From Bradyrhizobium sp. in8p8 (GTDB lineage Bacteria > Pseudomonadota > Alphaproteobacteria > Rhizobiales > Xanthobacteraceae): a stretch of DNA of 64,000 nt. The translations under genes and the position numbers were made by a program. Location: contig NZ_AUGD01000003.1 of NCBI RefSeq assembly GCF_000426845.1, positions 124,001-188,000 on the forward strand, read 5' to 3'. Shown here one piece after another: positions 8,674 through 18,230 of this stretch (position 1 is the stretch's first letter; each line of letters opens with the position of its first letter). Under the pieces are notes generated by a model. It ran no database searches and was not told the origin of the DNA. It was given only the letters and a program-made list of their open reading frames with translations.

Positions 8674-8691
8674 CCGTCATTAAGCTGTCAT
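8674..8691 (+). promoter_or_regulatory. Candidate Pho box (PhoB binding site)
   Basis: CCGTCAT (8674-8680), a 4-base spacer TAAG, then CTGTCAT (8685-8691) reproduce the two 7-base direct repeats of a PhoB site with one mismatch. It lies 59-76 bases upstream of the alkaline phosphatase start, but reads on the plus strand, opposite to that gene. Function in this orientation is uncertain. Confidence 0.5.
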
Positions 8692-8708
8692 CGCGTGGCC
8701 CGGACGTC

Positions 8709-10064
<1,356 letters not shown>

Positions 10065-10139
10065 TCAAGGGCTGATGAAGGTGCGAAACTTGGCCGCGCG
10101 AATATCAAATTTCGCACGCCTCGGCATCCCTTTAATGGC

Positions 10140-10916
10140 TCAAACCGAGGGCTCGGGACCGGTCTTGCGGCCGAACAGGCGCTGGCGGAGCCGGTAGCCG
10201 GGCCAGCTCAGCCGGGTCAAGGCGGCGTCGACCGCCTCGTCCGAGAACCTCGTCCGCGGCCAGCGGTAAATCAGCGCGTAGGCGAACCAGATCACGACGA
10301 AGGTGACGAGGCCGGCGATGGAAACGTCGGTGAAGAAGTGGCCACCGAAGGCCATGCGAAGCCCGCTCGTCAAGGCCCCGAACACCACTGCGGCGGCATA
10401 GGCGATCGGGCGCCACGGCGGCGGCGCCAGCGCAGCCGGCGCGAGCGTCCAAAATGCCGTCGCCCCCTCGCCGGAGAAGAACGAGCAGTTGCGTCCGCAG
10501 CCGCCGCGGGGATCCCACCACGGCACGAATTGCTGGGTGCCGGCAAACTCGGTCACCACCACCGGACGCGGACGGCCCCAGTAAGTCTTGAACGTCAGGT
10601 TGGTCAGGATGCCGGCCGACATGGTCATCGTCACCAGCAGGAAGACGACCGTTCGGCCCCGCACCATCATCGGCCGGTCGGGCCGGATCATCTTGACCAC
10701 GAGCGCGACGATCGAGGGCAAGGCGAATGCCCAGGCGATCCACATCGCCGCATCGCGCGCGAAGCCGGCCCAGCCGTTCAGCTTGAGCGGGAACGTCCTG
10801 GTTGCGGGGTCGAAGAAAAGCGCCGCGAGCTTGAGATCGAGTTCGGGATAGAGGCCGAAAACGACGCCGATCACGAGCCACAGCGCCAGGGCGATGAAGA
10901 GTCCGGTCCGGTTCAT
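10140..10916 (-). CDS. PAP2 family membrane phosphatase
   Basis: A 258-aa integral membrane protein with about six hydrophobic segments, the first at residues 6-25. The three PAP2 motifs are present: KTYWGRPRP, then FFSGEGATAFW, then LRMAFGGHFFTDV with the catalytic His and Asp. Motif 2 has SGE where most PAP2 enzymes have SGH. Members dephosphorylate undecaprenyl diphosphate, phosphatidic acid, phosphatidylglycerophosphate or lipid A; which one applies here is not determined. The active site would face the periplasm. It lies 54 bases after the preceding membrane-protein gene. Confidence 0.88.
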   Translation of the reverse strand: MNRTGLFIALALWLVIGVVFGLYPELDLKLAALFFDPATRTFPLKLNGWAGFARDAAMWIAWAFALPSIVALVVKMIRPDRPMMVRGRTVVFLLVTMTMSAGILTNLTFKTYWGRPRPVVVTEFAGTQQFVPWWDPRGGCGRNCSFFSGEGATAFWTLAPAALAPPPWRPIAYAAAVVFGALTSGLRMAFGGHFFTDVSIAGLVTFVVIWFAYALIYRWPRTRFSDEAVDAALTRLSWPGYRLRQRLFGRKTGPEPSV

Positions 10917-10970
10917 GGCGCGCGGTTTAGCGGAGTGGGGAGGCGATGAAAACCCCGGACGCGGCGCGAC

Positions 10971-11465
10971 TTATCGCGCATCCGGCCTCGAGTTCGACGG
11001 CAAGGGCGGCGGCGGCTTCCGCGGGGGCGGCGGGTTGCGCCAGGCGCCGGCGTTGCGGCCGGCGATCAACCAGTAGACCACGCCGGCGACGATGCCGGCT
11101 CCGGTCATGATCTCCAGATGCCGCCGCACGATGCCCTCGAACTGGAACGTGTCGGCATGGAAGGGGACGAGACCGAGATAGCAGGCGAGCCCGACGAGGC
11201 CGCCACCGAGGGCATAGGCGAGCGCGCTGCGGATGTAGAGCGCTTCGGTGATCGCGACGATCACCGCCGCCGGCACCAGCGCAAAGCCGGAGACGAAGAT
11301 GAAACCGAAACCGAGCAGGACATCGATCGTGCCCTGGTCGACGGGACCTGCGCCCAGATCGGCGAATTCCGGAAACAGCAGCGCGACGACGATGATCATG
11401 CCGCCGACGAAGCAGGCGGCGAGGAAGCCGATGAAGATGACGACGAGACGGCCGATCAGGGACAT
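10971..11465 (-). CDS. Hypothetical inner-membrane protein (four to five TM segments)
   Basis: A 164-aa membrane protein: MSLIGRLVVIFIGFLAACF and following hydrophobic blocks give four or five helices. The last 25 residues are a cytoplasmic-looking proline-rich tail (NPPPPRKPPPPLPSN). I do not recognise a characterised family. ATG 11465 was chosen because the residues before it lie in the palindromic repeat DNA and do not resemble protein; no clear ribosome binding site is present. A perfect 7-bp inverted repeat (11479-11499) lies just upstream. It sits between rlmN and the PAP2 gene on the same strand. Confidence 0.75.
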   Translation of the reverse strand: MSLIGRLVVIFIGFLAACFVGGMIIVVALLFPEFADLGAGPVDQGTIDVLLGFGFIFVSGFALVPAAVIVAITEALYIRSALAYALGGGLVGLACYLGLVPFHADTFQFEGIVRRHLEIMTGAGIVAGVVYWLIAGRNAGAWRNPPPPRKPPPPLPSNSRPDAR

Positions 11466-11478
11466 GGCGCAAGCGAAT

Positions 11479-11499
11479 TGGTGACCGGCAGTGTCACCA
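11479..11499. promoter_or_regulatory. Perfect 7-bp inverted repeat just upstream of the membrane-protein start
   Basis: TGGTGAC (11479-11485) and GTCACCA (11493-11499) flank 7 bases and end 13 bases before the start codon at 11465. The spacing is like a dimer operator, or a small hairpin that would sit next to the ribosome binding region. No regulator can be assigned. Confidence 0.35.
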
Positions 11500-11510
11500 G
11501 GCCCCCGGTC

Positions 11511-11593
11511 GTCATGCCCGGGCTTGACCCGGGCATCCACGACTTTTCCAATCGCGGCCCGACGTGGATGGCCGGGTCAAGCCCGGCCATGAC
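11511..11593. repeat. Paired palindromic intergenic repeat
   Basis: Two units face each other: a GTCATGCCCGGGC...GGGCATCCACG unit at 11511-11541 and its inverted copy at 11562-11593, which ends in CCATGACG. Each unit is itself a hairpin, and the pair can form one long cruciform. The same pair occurs at 12851-12936 and 45609-45692. It resembles short interspersed palindromes common in Bradyrhizobium genomes. It lies between rlmN and the membrane-protein gene. Confidence 0.8.
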
Positions 11594-11616
11594 GAACGTT
11601 GATGGCATTGCCATCA

Positions 11617-12819
11617 TCAATCCGTCATCGCCATGGCTCGCAGCGCCTGGCGCTCGCGCGCGCTGAGCTTCTCGGTCTCCGACTTGAGCTGGCCGCAGGC
11701 GGCGAGGATGTCGCGGCCGCGCGGGGTGCGCACCGGCGAGGAATAGCCGGCGTTGAAGATGTATTCGGAGAACTTCTCGATCTGGTCCCAGTCGGAGCAT
11801 TCATAGGCGGTGCCGGGCCAGGGATTGAACGGGATCAGGTTGATCTTGGCCGGAATGCCCTTGAGCATCCTCACCAGCAGCTTGGCATCGTCGAGCGAAT
11901 CGTTGACGCCCTTGAGCATCACATATTCGAAGGTGATGCGGCGGGCGTTCGAGGCGCCGGGATAGTCGCGGCAGGCCTGCAGCAATTCCTTGATCGGATA
12001 TTTGCGGTTGAGCGGCACCAGCTCGTTGCGCAGCTCGTCGCGCACGGCATGCAGCGAGATCGCCAGCATCACGCCGATCTCCTCGCCGGCACGCACGATG
12101 TTCGGCACCACGCCCGAGGTCGAGAGCGTGATTCGGCGGCGGGAGATGCCGATGCCCTCGTTGTCCCCGACGATGAGCAGCGCATCGCGCACCGCGTCGA
12201 AATTGTAGAGCGGCTCGCCCATGCCCATCATCACGATGTTGGTGACGCGGCGCGTGCCGTCCTCGCGATCGGCCCAATCGTTGAGGCGATCGCGCGCCAC
12301 CATCACCTGTCCGACGATCTCGCCGGCGGTGAGATTGCGCACCAGGCGCTGCGTGCCGGTGTGGCAGAAGGAACAGTTCAGCGTGCAGCCGACCTGCGAG
12401 GAGACGCAGAGCGTGCCGCGGTCGGTCTCGGGGATGTAGACGCACTCGACCTCATGCGCCTTCTGAACGGAATCGCCGCTCGGCAAGCGCAGCAGCCATT
12501 TGCGGGTGCCGTCGTTGGAGATCTGCTCGGCCACGACCTCGGGCCGATCGACGGTGAAATGCTGGGCGAGATCGGCGCGGATCCCCTTCGAAATCGAGGT
12601 CATCTCCTCAAAACTCTGGGCGCCGCGGAAATAGATCCAGTGCCAGAGCTGCTGCACGCGCATCTTGCGCTGCGCCGGTGCGACGCCGATCTCGCCGAGA
12701 CGATCGGCAAGCTCGGTGCGCGACAGGCCGATCAGCGACGGCTTGGCCGGCGGCACATAGGTTTCGAGCGGAGTCTTCTCCACCAGGATAGCGTTGCGCG
12801 GCTCGGTCGAGGTTTGCAT
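11617..12819 (-). CDS. rlmN: 23S rRNA (adenine2503-C2)/tRNA methyltransferase RlmN
   Basis: A 400-aa radical SAM dual-specificity RNA methyltransferase that methylates C2 of A2503 in 23S rRNA and A37 in some tRNAs. An N-terminal RNA-binding region (residues 25-110) precedes the radical SAM core. The cluster motif CNFCHTG-like [11 protein letters not shown] follows [13 protein letters not shown]. The second catalytic Cys is near the C-terminus ([10 protein letters not shown]). VMMGMGEPL and [10 protein letters not shown] are further family blocks. I use ATG 12819; an in-frame ATG at 12837 would add six residues. It is flanked on both sides by palindromic repeats, so it may be a single-gene transcript. 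Confidence 0.96.
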   Translation of the reverse strand: MQTSTEPRNAILVEKTPLETYVPPAKPSLIGLSRTELADRLGEIGVAPAQRKMRVQQLWHWIYFRGAQSFEEMTSISKGIRADLAQHFTVDRPEVVAEQISNDGTRKWLLRLPSGDSVQKAHEVECVYIPETDRGTLCVSSQVGCTLNCSFCHTGTQRLVRNLTAGEIVGQVMVARDRLNDWADREDGTRRVTNIVMMGMGEPLYNFDAVRDALLIVGDNEGIGISRRRITLSTSGVVPNIVRAGEEIGVMLAISLHAVRDELRNELVPLNRKYPIKELLQACRDYPGASNARRITFEYVMLKGVNDSLDDAKLLVRMLKGIPAKINLIPFNPWPGTAYECSDWDQIEKFSEYIFNAGYSSPVRTPRGRDILAACGQLKSETEKLSARERQALRAMAMTD

Positions 12820-12850
12820 CAAAGCGCCTAGGATCACTGCTGTCTGAACT

Positions 12851-12936
12851 CGTCATGCCCGGGGTTGACCCGGGCATCCACGTCTTTCCTCTATTGCGGT
12901 AACGCGTGGACGGCCCGGTCAAGCCAGGCCATGACG
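12851..12936. repeat. Paired palindromic intergenic repeat (second copy)
   Basis: Same architecture as 11511-11593. A CGTCATGCCCGGG...CGGGCATCCACG hairpin (12851-12882) is followed about 25 bases later by the inverted partner (about 12903-12936, ending CCATGACGG). It lies upstream of rlmN and downstream of the IalB-type gene. Confidence 0.78.
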
Positions 12937-13006
12937 GCGAAAATCTGGAACCGGCCTTATATAGCAACCGAACCCGCCGATTGCGACCGTGCTATCGCCC
13001 GCAGCC

Positions 13007-13657
13007 TTAACGCCGACAGTCCTGCGCGATCTTGTCGAGCGCCTGGGAAAGGCCCTTCAGCGAGAAAGTGTCGGTCGTCTCCGTGCCCTTGGCCGAGACG
13101 CCTTTGACCACGAGATCGGCGGATTTGCGCATGGCTTCGACCATCCGCTCCTCCTCGGCCGCGTTCTTGATCCAGAGACCGTCGCCCTGCGTGTACATGG
13201 CATAGGATGCGCCGCCGACCTCGACCGTCGATTCGGAGCCCGGCTTCAGCGCGTAGCCGATCATGACCGAGACTTCGTTGTTCACCTTCTCCGCCGGCCG
13301 GGTCGAGACGAAGGCGTAGGCCGGATCGCGCGGCCGATTCGGCGGATTGGTCTTCGACGACGAGGGCTTGGCCAGCGCGAAGCAGACCTTCTTGCCGTTG
13401 GGCGTCGCCGAATAGGCGCCCCAGGTGCCGAACTGCCCGATCAAGGTCGGCTCAGCACCACCCGCAACGCCCGCGGGTGGCCCGCCCGGTTTGCTCTCGG
13501 GCTTTGCGGCCGCCTTGGCGGTCGTATTGGACGGCGCAGCCGACTTCGGTGCCGTCTCTCTTGGAGCAGACTTGGGCGCCGTCTGCGCCCGCGCGGAATC
13601 GGCGATTCCCCCGGCCATGACGACAGTCATCAAAGCTAAAATCAGCACCCGCCACAT
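13007..13657 (-). CDS. Invasion-associated locus B (IalB) family exported protein
   Basis: A 216-aa exported protein. The signal peptide covers residues 1-24 (ADSARAQ end) and is followed by a Lys/Pro/Ala-rich linker to about residue 65. The IalB-type beta domain then starts FGTWGAYSATPNGKKVCFAL and contains RPAEKVNNEVSVMIGYAL and MRKSADLVVKGVSAKGT, both family hallmarks. A C-terminal Cys (IAQDCRR) may pair with the Cys in KKVCFA. The family is named after a Bartonella erythrocyte-invasion protein, but free-living and rhizobial members are envelope proteins of unknown role, so invasion should not be inferred. It lies between an SDR gene and rlmN on the same strand. Confidence 0.88.
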   Translation of the reverse strand: MWRVLILALMTVVMAGGIADSARAQTAPKSAPRETAPKSAAPSNTTAKAAAKPESKPGGPPAGVAGGAEPTLIGQFGTWGAYSATPNGKKVCFALAKPSSSKTNPPNRPRDPAYAFVSTRPAEKVNNEVSVMIGYALKPGSESTVEVGGASYAMYTQGDGLWIKNAAEEERMVEAMRKSADLVVKGVSAKGTETTDTFSLKGLSQALDKIAQDCRR

Positions 13658-13773
13658 GCTGGAGTGGTTCCCTCAATATTGTGACTGGAAGATGGCCCGG
13701 CAGCGCTTTGTCCCCGGGCAGGGATAACCGGGAAAGCTCAATTTGGGAAGGCAGTTAGCGGTACCAGCAGCAG

Positions 13774-14613
13774 CTAGGCCTTGGATCGCGCGGCGCGTTG
13801 CTCGGTCCACTGCACCTCGGTCCAGCCGAGCAAATCCTCGGCGCCGGAACTGCGCAAATGCGCGCCACCGTCGATCACGACCATCTCGCCGTTGATGTAG
13901 GCGGCGCGGTCGGAGACCAGGAAGCTGGCGAGATCGCCAAGCTCGCTGTGCTCCCCAGTGCGGCCCAGCGGGTTGCGCGCCGTCCAGCTGTCGTCGCGGC
14001 CTTCGGGACGGAGCTGCCCGGTAGCCCCCGCGGTCGGAAACGGACCCGGCGCGATCGCAACGGTGCGGATGCCCTTCGGCCCCCACTCCACCGCAAGGCT
14101 CTTGGTCATCGCCAGCACTGCCGACTTCGCCATGGCCGACGGCACGGTGAACGCACGGCCGGTGATGGTCGACGTCGAGAGGATCGACAGCACGACACCG
14201 CCACGCCTGGCCTCGATCCAGCGCCTCCCCGCAGCGAGGGTGCAATACATCGCGCCATGCAGCGTCGGCGCCAGGACGGCGTCCGCGGCACGGAAGGAGA
14301 GGTGCTCGGTCTGCGCAATGAAGGTCGCGGCAGCATTGTTGACGAGGATGTCGAGCGGCGCCTCGCGCCAGATCTGATCCATCATGTCGTCGACCGCGGC
14401 ACCATCGCGGATATCGCAGGCGATCGTCTTCACCTTGCCGCCGATCTGCGCGCGCATCTCGCTCGCAGTCGCCTCGAGCCGGTCGAGCTTGCGGCCGCAG
14501 ATCACGAGTTCGGCGCCCAGCGCGAGGAAGCGACGACCCATCGCGGCACCAAGGCCCGAACCGCCGCCGGTGACGAGGATGCGCTTGTTCTTCAGCAGGC
14601 CCGTTTCAAACAT
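13774..14613 (-). CDS. Short-chain dehydrogenase/reductase, 2,4-dienoyl-CoA reductase-like
   Basis: A 279-aa Rossmann-fold oxidoreductase with the cofactor motif TGGGSGLGAAM at residues 16-26 and NNAA in mid-chain. The usual catalytic YxxxK is absent: the region reads GRAFTVPSAMAKSAVLAM, with Ser at the Tyr position and Lys kept. This VPSAxAK block and the following SLAVEWGPKGIR and APGP segments resemble mitochondrial 2,4-dienoyl-CoA reductase (DECR), which also lacks Tyr at that position. The probable role is reduction of unsaturated acyl-CoA in fatty-acid breakdown; the exact substrate is inferred. The start at 14613 is set by a strong GGAGAAGGGA site; the frame extends further upstream without support. 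It is divergent from the quinone oxidoreductase gene. Confidence 0.82.
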   Translation of the reverse strand: MFETGLLKNKRILVTGGGSGLGAAMGRRFLALGAELVICGRKLDRLEATASEMRAQIGGKVKTIACDIRDGAAVDDMMDQIWREAPLDILVNNAAATFIAQTEHLSFRAADAVLAPTLHGAMYCTLAAGRRWIEARRGGVVLSILSTSTITGRAFTVPSAMAKSAVLAMTKSLAVEWGPKGIRTVAIAPGPFPTAGATGQLRPEGRDDSWTARNPLGRTGEHSELGDLASFLVSDRAAYINGEMVVIDGGAHLRSSGAEDLLGWTEVQWTEQRAARSKA

Positions 14614-14689
14614 CGTTTGAATCCCTTCTCCGCGGATTTCGTCATTGCTGTTGCAGCCAAGCAGTCCGGAGTCCGCGCCGCGGAAATAG

Positions 14690-14720
14690 CCTGGATGCTT
14701 CGCTGCGCTCGCAACGACGC
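14690..14720. repeat. Short interspersed repeat fragment
   Basis: The stretch CTGGATGCTTCGCTGCGCTC followed by GCAACGACG matches a GCTTCGC-TGCGCTCGCAA-GACG pattern that recurs in shorter form at the end of the amine oxidase gene (about 27248-27268). It looks like one arm of a Bradyrhizobium-type intergenic repeat. It lies between the divergent SDR and quinone oxidoreductase genes. Confidence 0.5.
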
Positions 14721-14846
14721 GAGGATAGGCCGGCGCATCGCTTTGGCAAAGAAACCGGATTGTCGGGGCGCGCCAAATCCGGCAGAAACGGACCAACTAT
14801 AATTCACTCGAAACGCCCAGGACTTACTTCTCAAGAAGGTGCCGCC

Positions 14847-15821
14847 ATGAAAGCCATCCTCTGCTCGCAATACTGCCAGCCTGACGATCTCGTGCTGACG
14901 GAGGTGCCGGATCCGGTGGCAGGTCCGGGCGAAGCCGTGATCGCGATCAAGGCCGCGGCATTGAACTTCTTCGACCTCCTGATGATCCAGGGCAAATACC
15001 AGATCAAGCCGCCGTTCCCGTTCTCGCCGGCTGCGGAAGTCGCGGGCGTGATCGAGAGCATCGGCGCGGGCGTGACCGATCTGAAAGTCGGTGATCGCGT
15101 GGTCGCATCTTGCGGCCACAACGGCGCGCGCGAGAAGATCGCATTGCCGGCGGCATCGATCGTGAAGATTCCGGACAATCTCGATTACGACCGCGCGGCC
15201 GGCATCATCATCATCTACGGCACCGCGCTGCATGCGCTGGAAGATCGCGCCAGCCCCAAGCCCGGCGAGACGCTCGCGGTGCTGGGCGCCGCCGGTGGCA
15301 CGGGCCTTGCCGCCTGCGAGCTCGGCAAGCTGATGGGCCTGAAGGTGATCGCTTGCGCCTCCTCGGACGAGAAGCTCGAATTCGCGAAGGCGCACGGCGC
15401 CGAGCTGACGCTGAACTACGCCAAGGAAGATCTGAAGGAGGGCCTGCGCAAGCTCACCGGCGGCAAGGGCGTCGACATCATCTTCGATCCGGTTGGTGGT
15501 GCCTATGCCGAGCAGGCGCTGCGCTCGATCGCCTGGGAGGGCCGCTTTCTCGTGATCGGCTTCGCCGCGGGCGACATTCCGAAGATGCCGCTGAACCTCG
15601 CGCTGCTGAAAGGCTGCGACATCCGCGGCGTGTTCTGGGGCGCCTGGACCCGGCAGAATCCGGAGAAGAACCGCGCCAACCTGGAAAAGCTCGTGAAGTG
15701 GACCGCGGAAGGAAAGATCTCATCGCATGTCGACCGCACCTTCCCGCTGGCGCAGACGGCCGACGCGCTGAAGGTGCTGGCGGGGCGCCAGGCGATGGGC
15801 AAAGTGATCCTGCATCCGTGA
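14847..15821 (+). CDS. NADPH:quinone oxidoreductase (zinc-free MDR superfamily)
   Basis: A 324-aa medium-chain reductase of the QOR group. The N-terminal GroES-like domain contains ALNFFDLLMIQGKYQ and PFSPAAEVAGVIESIGAGV. The nucleotide-binding domain carries VLGAAGGTGLAACELGKLMG, whose AxxGGxG form is typical of NADPH-dependent quinone reductases. The zinc ligands of alcohol dehydrogenases are absent. The likely activity is reduction of quinones or enones in the cytoplasm. AAGGT at a proper distance supports ATG 14847. It is divergent from the DECR-like SDR, and its 3' end meets the DUF1232 gene across a hairpin. Confidence 0.9.
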   Translation: MKAILCSQYCQPDDLVLTEVPDPVAGPGEAVIAIKAAALNFFDLLMIQGKYQIKPPFPFSPAAEVAGVIESIGAGVTDLKVGDRVVASCGHNGAREKIALPAASIVKIPDNLDYDRAAGIIIIYGTALHALEDRASPKPGETLAVLGAAGGTGLAACELGKLMGLKVIACASSDEKLEFAKAHGAELTLNYAKEDLKEGLRKLTGGKGVDIIFDPVGGAYAEQALRSIAWEGRFLVIGFAAGDIPKMPLNLALLKGCDIRGVFWGAWTRQNPEKNRANLEKLVKWTAEGKISSHVDRTFPLAQTADALKVLAGRQAMGKVILHP

Positions 15822-15837
15822 ACTGATGCAGGCGGTT

Positions 15838-15862
15838 GAAGTCGCGCAGGCTACGCGACTTC
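15838..15862. terminator. Hairpin between convergent genes, possible bidirectional terminator
   Basis: A perfect 9-bp stem, GAAGTCGCG (15838-15846) and CGCGACTTC (15854-15862), encloses a 7-base loop. It overlaps the last codons and stop of the minus-strand DUF1232 gene and lies 17 bases after the quinone oxidoreductase stop. No T-tract follows. Confidence 0.45.
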
Positions 15863-16243
15863 TGCTGTGCCGGCCGCCTCCTCCACCCCACGCTTCAGCG
15901 CAGCGCGCGCAGCGTCGCGGTGCTCGTTCGTGATGTGGCCGGCAACCATGCGGATGGCGGCCGCGAGCACGGCAGCGTCATCCGCGAAGCCGAGCATCGG
16001 CATCACGTCAGCGACGAAGTCGAACGGCAGGACGAAGTAGGCAATGGCGCCGAGCAGGGAGGCCTGGACGTGCCGCGGCGTCTGCCGGTCGAACGCGCAG
16101 TAATAGGCGGCAAGCAGATCTTCCGCGAACGGCAGTTGCGCGGCGACGCGCTTCAGCTTGCGCCAGAAGCGGCGGCGCACGCTTTCGCGATCTTCCGCGA
16201 GCCGATCGGCCGGCTCGAAGCCGACGCTGTGCTCGGCAGCCAT
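15851..16243 (-). CDS. YkvA/DUF1232 family membrane protein
   Basis: A 130-aa protein with the DUF1232 core: LLAAYYCAFDRQTP, then LLGAIAYFVLPFDFVADVMP and LGFADDAAVLAAAI, with the invariant D-x-x-P and DD residues. It has one or two membrane-associated helices. The family is widespread and functionally uncharacterised. GGGGAG 8 bases before the ATG supports the start. It is followed on the plus side by the convergent quinone oxidoreductase gene and preceded by phhB on its own strand (99 bases). Confidence 0.85.
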   Translation of the reverse strand: MAAEHSVGFEPADRLAEDRESVRRRFWRKLKRVAAQLPFAEDLLAAYYCAFDRQTPRHVQASLLGAIAYFVLPFDFVADVMPMLGFADDAAVLAAAIRMVAGHITNEHRDAARAALKRGVEEAAGTAEVA

Positions 16244-16342
16244 CTCGAAACTCCCCGTTCAGCCCGCGGCGGCGGACCGCCGCATCACATCCATGATCAC
16301 AAGATGGGGATGAGGCCGGACGCCGCAAGACGTCAGCCCATG

Positions 16343-16633
16343 TCAGGTCGCGATGGCGTTCATCGCCTTGGCCAGCTCAATGTCGAGCGTCGTGACGCCG
16401 CCGGCATCATGGGTCGACAGCACCACCTCGACGGTCTTGTAGACGTTGCGCCATTCGGGATGGTGATCCATCTTCTCGGCGACCAGCGCCGCGCGGGTCA
16501 TGAAGCCGAAAGCCTGGTTGAAATCCTTGAAGACAAAGGTCTTCCCAATGGCGTCGCGGCCTTGGACGTCGGTCCAGCCCGGGATTCCGCCCAGCGCCTG
16601 CTTGCGCGCGTCAGCCGTCAACCGCTCTGCCAT
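16343..16633 (-). CDS. phhB: Pterin-4a-carbinolamine dehydratase
   Basis: A 96-aa enzyme that dehydrates 4a-hydroxy-tetrahydrobiopterin in recycling of the pterin cofactor of phenylalanine hydroxylase. The catalytic signature is visible as [20 protein letters not shown], with the His pair, Pro-Glu-Trp and the later [15 protein letters not shown] block. Length is normal for the family. ATG 16633 is set by GGAGG 5 bases upstream; an ATG at 16645 lacks such a site. No phenylalanine hydroxylase gene is in the window, so the pterin partner is unknown; the protein could also serve molybdopterin- or folate-related metabolism. Confidence 0.92.
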   Translation of the reverse strand: MAERLTADARKQALGGIPGWTDVQGRDAIGKTFVFKDFNQAFGFMTRAALVAEKMDHHPEWRNVYKTVEVVLSTHDAGGVTTLDIELAKAMNAIAT

Positions 16634-16784
16634 GATCGCCTCCATCGTTCAGGGGAACTTTACCCTAACACCGTCCCGACGCCCGGGTTCATACGGAATT
16701 GGCCCCATCCGCTAACCATGACGGAGATGTAACCCCGCCGGACAAGAAATTTGCTACAATTGCGGTCGTAGACCGCCGGCCAAG

Positions 16785-18230
16785 ATGAAACTGAGCCTGA
16801 AGCGCCTGTTTGGGAGATCGATGACCGGGGGACTGAACCTGGCCGAAGCGCCCCCTCCGCCTTCGCCGCGATCCGCGGTGCGGAAGACTGCGCTCGTGTC
16901 TCTGGCGCTCGTGCTTGCGATCATCGGCGCCCTTGCCGGCGCCTATTACTTCGCAATGCGCCCGGTGACGCTGAAGATCGCGGTGGGGCCCGCCAACAGC
17001 GACGACGTCAAGGTGGTTCAGACGCTGACGCAGGCCTTTACGCAGAGCAAGGGCCAGGTGCGGCTGCGACCTTTCCAGACCGACGGCGCGACCGCCAGCG
17101 CGGACGCGCTCAAGGAAGGCAAGGTCGATCTCGCTATCGTGCGCGGCGACGTCGACGTTCCCAAGAACGCGCAAGCGGTCGCGACCCTGCGCAAGAACGT
17201 CGTGGTGCTGTGGTCCGTGCCCGGCAAAGGCAAGAAGCGGGGTCCGAAGATCACCAAGATCGCCCAGCTCGCCGGTCATCGCGTCGGCGTGGTGGGTCGC
17301 ACCCAGGCCAACGTCAATTTGCTCAGGGTGATCCTCCAGCAATACGGCGTCGATCCCGCCAAGGTCGAGATCGTTCAATTCCCGGCGAACGAAGCGGCCG
17401 AGGCGATCAAGGCACAAAAGGCCGACGTCTATCTCGCCGCCGGCCCCGTCAACAGCAAGATTACGGCGGATGCGATCGCCGCCTCCACCAGGGATTTCGG
17501 CGCCCCTACCTTCCTCGCCATCGATTCGGCAGACGCGATCGCGCAAAACCATCCGGTCTACGAAGCGTCCGAGATTCCCGCAGGCGCCTATGGCGGCTCT
17601 CCCGCTCGCCCGGACGACGAGGTCAAGACCATCAGCTTTTCACATCACATCGTGGCGCGCAGAGGCGTGCCCGAAAGCACCATTGCGGCATTCACGCGCC
17701 AGCTCTTCGCCGTGCGCCAGCAACTTGTGACCGAGTTCCCGCTGGCGGCAAAGATCGAGACGCCCGACACCGACAAGGATGCGGTGATCCCCGTGCATCC
17801 CGGCGCTGCGGCCTTCGTCGATGGCGAGGAGAAGACCTTCCTCGACAAGTACAGCGATTACATCTGGTGGAGCCTGATGGCGCTGTCCGCCATGGGCTCG
17901 ATCGGCGCCTGGTTCGCCGGCTATCTCAAGAAGGACGAGCGCGACAACAGCAACCACCAGCGCGAACGTCTGCTCGACATGATCGCTGCGGCACGCAAAT
18001 GCGACACGACCGAAGAGCTCGACCAGATGCAGACCGAAGCGGACGACATCCTGCGCGATACGCTGCGCTGCTTCGACCACGGCGCGATCGAGGAAGCAGC
18101 GCTCACCGCCTTCAACATCGCGCTCGACCAGTTTCACGCCGCCGTCGCGGACCGCAAGACGGTGCTGATGAGCCTGCCTCAGAACCTGCAACGCGCAGGC
18201 GCGCAATTCCGGGCCGCCGGCAACGCGTGA
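16785..18230 (+). CDS. TAXI family TRAP-type solute-binding protein, membrane-anchored
   Basis: A 481-aa protein. After a Pro-rich N-terminus, one TM helix lies at about residues 35-57 (LVSLALVLAIIGALAGAYY). A TAXI binding domain (about 60-350) follows, with LKIAVGPANSDDVKVVQTL, KVDLAIVRGDV and VYLAAGPVNSK. A second TM helix is at about 367-388, and a charged C-terminal tail of about 90 residues ends the protein. TAXI proteins normally deliver substrates to a TRAP permease from the periplasm. Here no DctM-like permease gene is adjacent and the protein is fixed at both ends, so its role is unclear (sensing or an orphan receptor are options). It is transcribed alone. Confidence 0.85.
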   Translation: MKLSLKRLFGRSMTGGLNLAEAPPPPSPRSAVRKTALVSLALVLAIIGALAGAYYFAMRPVTLKIAVGPANSDDVKVVQTLTQAFTQSKGQVRLRPFQTDGATASADALKEGKVDLAIVRGDVDVPKNAQAVATLRKNVVVLWSVPGKGKKRGPKITKIAQLAGHRVGVVGRTQANVNLLRVILQQYGVDPAKVEIVQFPANEAAEAIKAQKADVYLAAGPVNSKITADAIAASTRDFGAPTFLAIDSADAIAQNHPVYEASEIPAGAYGGSPARPDDEVKTISFSHHIVARRGVPESTIAAFTRQLFAVRQQLVTEFPLAAKIETPDTDKDAVIPVHPGAAAFVDGEEKTFLDKYSDYIWWSLMALSAMGSIGAWFAGYLKKDERDNSNHQRERLLDMIAAARKCDTTEELDQMQTEADDILRDTLRCFDHGAIEEAALTAFNIALDQFHAAVADRKTVLMSLPQNLQRAGAQFRAAGNA

